Notes under the pieces: generated by a model
Told to the model about the DNA's origin: nothing
Database searches by the model: none
Seen by the model: the letters and a program-made list of their open reading frames with translations, nothing else
Source of the DNA: Bacteroidales bacterium UBA4893
GTDB lineage: Bacteria > Bacteroidota > Bacteroidia > Bacteroidales > P3
NCBI GenBank assembly: GCA_002399025.1
Contig: DHCV01000034.1
Span: 539 to 33,731 of the forward strand
Length of the DNA stretch: 33,193 nt
Direction: 5' to 3'
In this document: positions 33,038 to 33,193 of the stretch, piece by piece
How positions within the stretch are numbered: position 1 is the first letter of the stretch
Layout: each line of letters starts with the position of its first letter
Program-made: the position numbers and the translations under genes

Positions 33038-33193
33038 AAAAGCCTTATTTAGTCAAAAAATAAACGAACTTTAAATAAAATTATCCACCGAATAATTATA
33101 TTTATCTCCCAGATAATTTCGAATATCTCCTATATAATTCCAGATAAATAAATCCTTGTTTTATTTTATAAAAACTTGATTCTAATTTATTAA

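Noticed and set aside
33102..33147. Short inverted repeats (TTATCT/AGATAA and AGATA/TATCT) after the last lipoprotein gene
   Set aside because: Stems of 5-6 AT-rich pairs arise easily in this composition, and there is no clear T-run.

Overview
The window looks like chromosome of an AT-rich member of the Bacteroidota. The evidence is a secreted protein with a type IX secretion (T9SS) type B sorting domain, a MurF-alanine racemase fusion, DUF4831 and DUF1599 genes, a folP/cdaA/DUF1599/DoxX/tpiA neighbourhood typical of the phylum, and repeated Bacteroidota-type -7 promoter boxes (TAnnTTTG) just upstream of start codons. No rRNA, tRNA, CRISPR array, transposase or prophage gene was seen. Apart from one gene cut by the left edge, all genes look intact.

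Layout. (A) 1-11524, minus strand, is a long run of closely packed genes read right to left: DUF1599 protein, DoxX-type membrane protein, an OppB-like ABC permease, tpiA, prmA, a 1501-residue secreted protein of unknown function, plsY, and an M3-family peptidase lipoprotein that runs off the left edge. (B) 11608-13271, plus strand: folP (TTG start) and the diadenylate cyclase gene cdaA, ending tail-to-tail (4-nt overlap) against a TauE/SafE permease. (C) 14323-21519, minus strand, is a seven-gene compact run: EamA transporter, aguB, DNA methyltransferase, restriction endonuclease, aguA, WG-repeat protein, DUF4831 lipoprotein. (D) 21611-22977, plus: a YfcE-type phosphodiesterase and a PorG/DUF6089-like outer-membrane barrel. 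(E) gdhA (minus, with a clear terminator), murF-alr and a DUF454 protein (plus), hisS (minus). (F) A 960-residue T9SS-targeted protein with CUB-like and P-domain-like modules, a terminator, and an unrecognised lipoprotein (plus).

The most notable feature is in block C. A complete type II restriction-modification pair sits between aguB and aguA, the two consecutive steps of the agmatine-to-putrescine pathway. The methyltransferase ATG overlaps the aguB stop, and the nuclease ends 15 nt before aguA, so the pair appears spliced into the operon without a visible scar. The nuclease closely resembles R.HinP1I (GCGC) as I remember it, including Asp62, Gln81 and Lys83 at the same positions. The partner is an amino-methyltransferase (SPPY motif), so N4-methylcytosine at GCGC is the predicted mark. 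The other main unknown is the 1501-residue secreted protein.

Several starts were shortened because the longer reading frame begins inside a promoter box (tpiA, murF-alr, the T9SS protein) or at an upstream non-conserved codon (hisS, the TauE permease, the EamA transporter, the methyltransferase).
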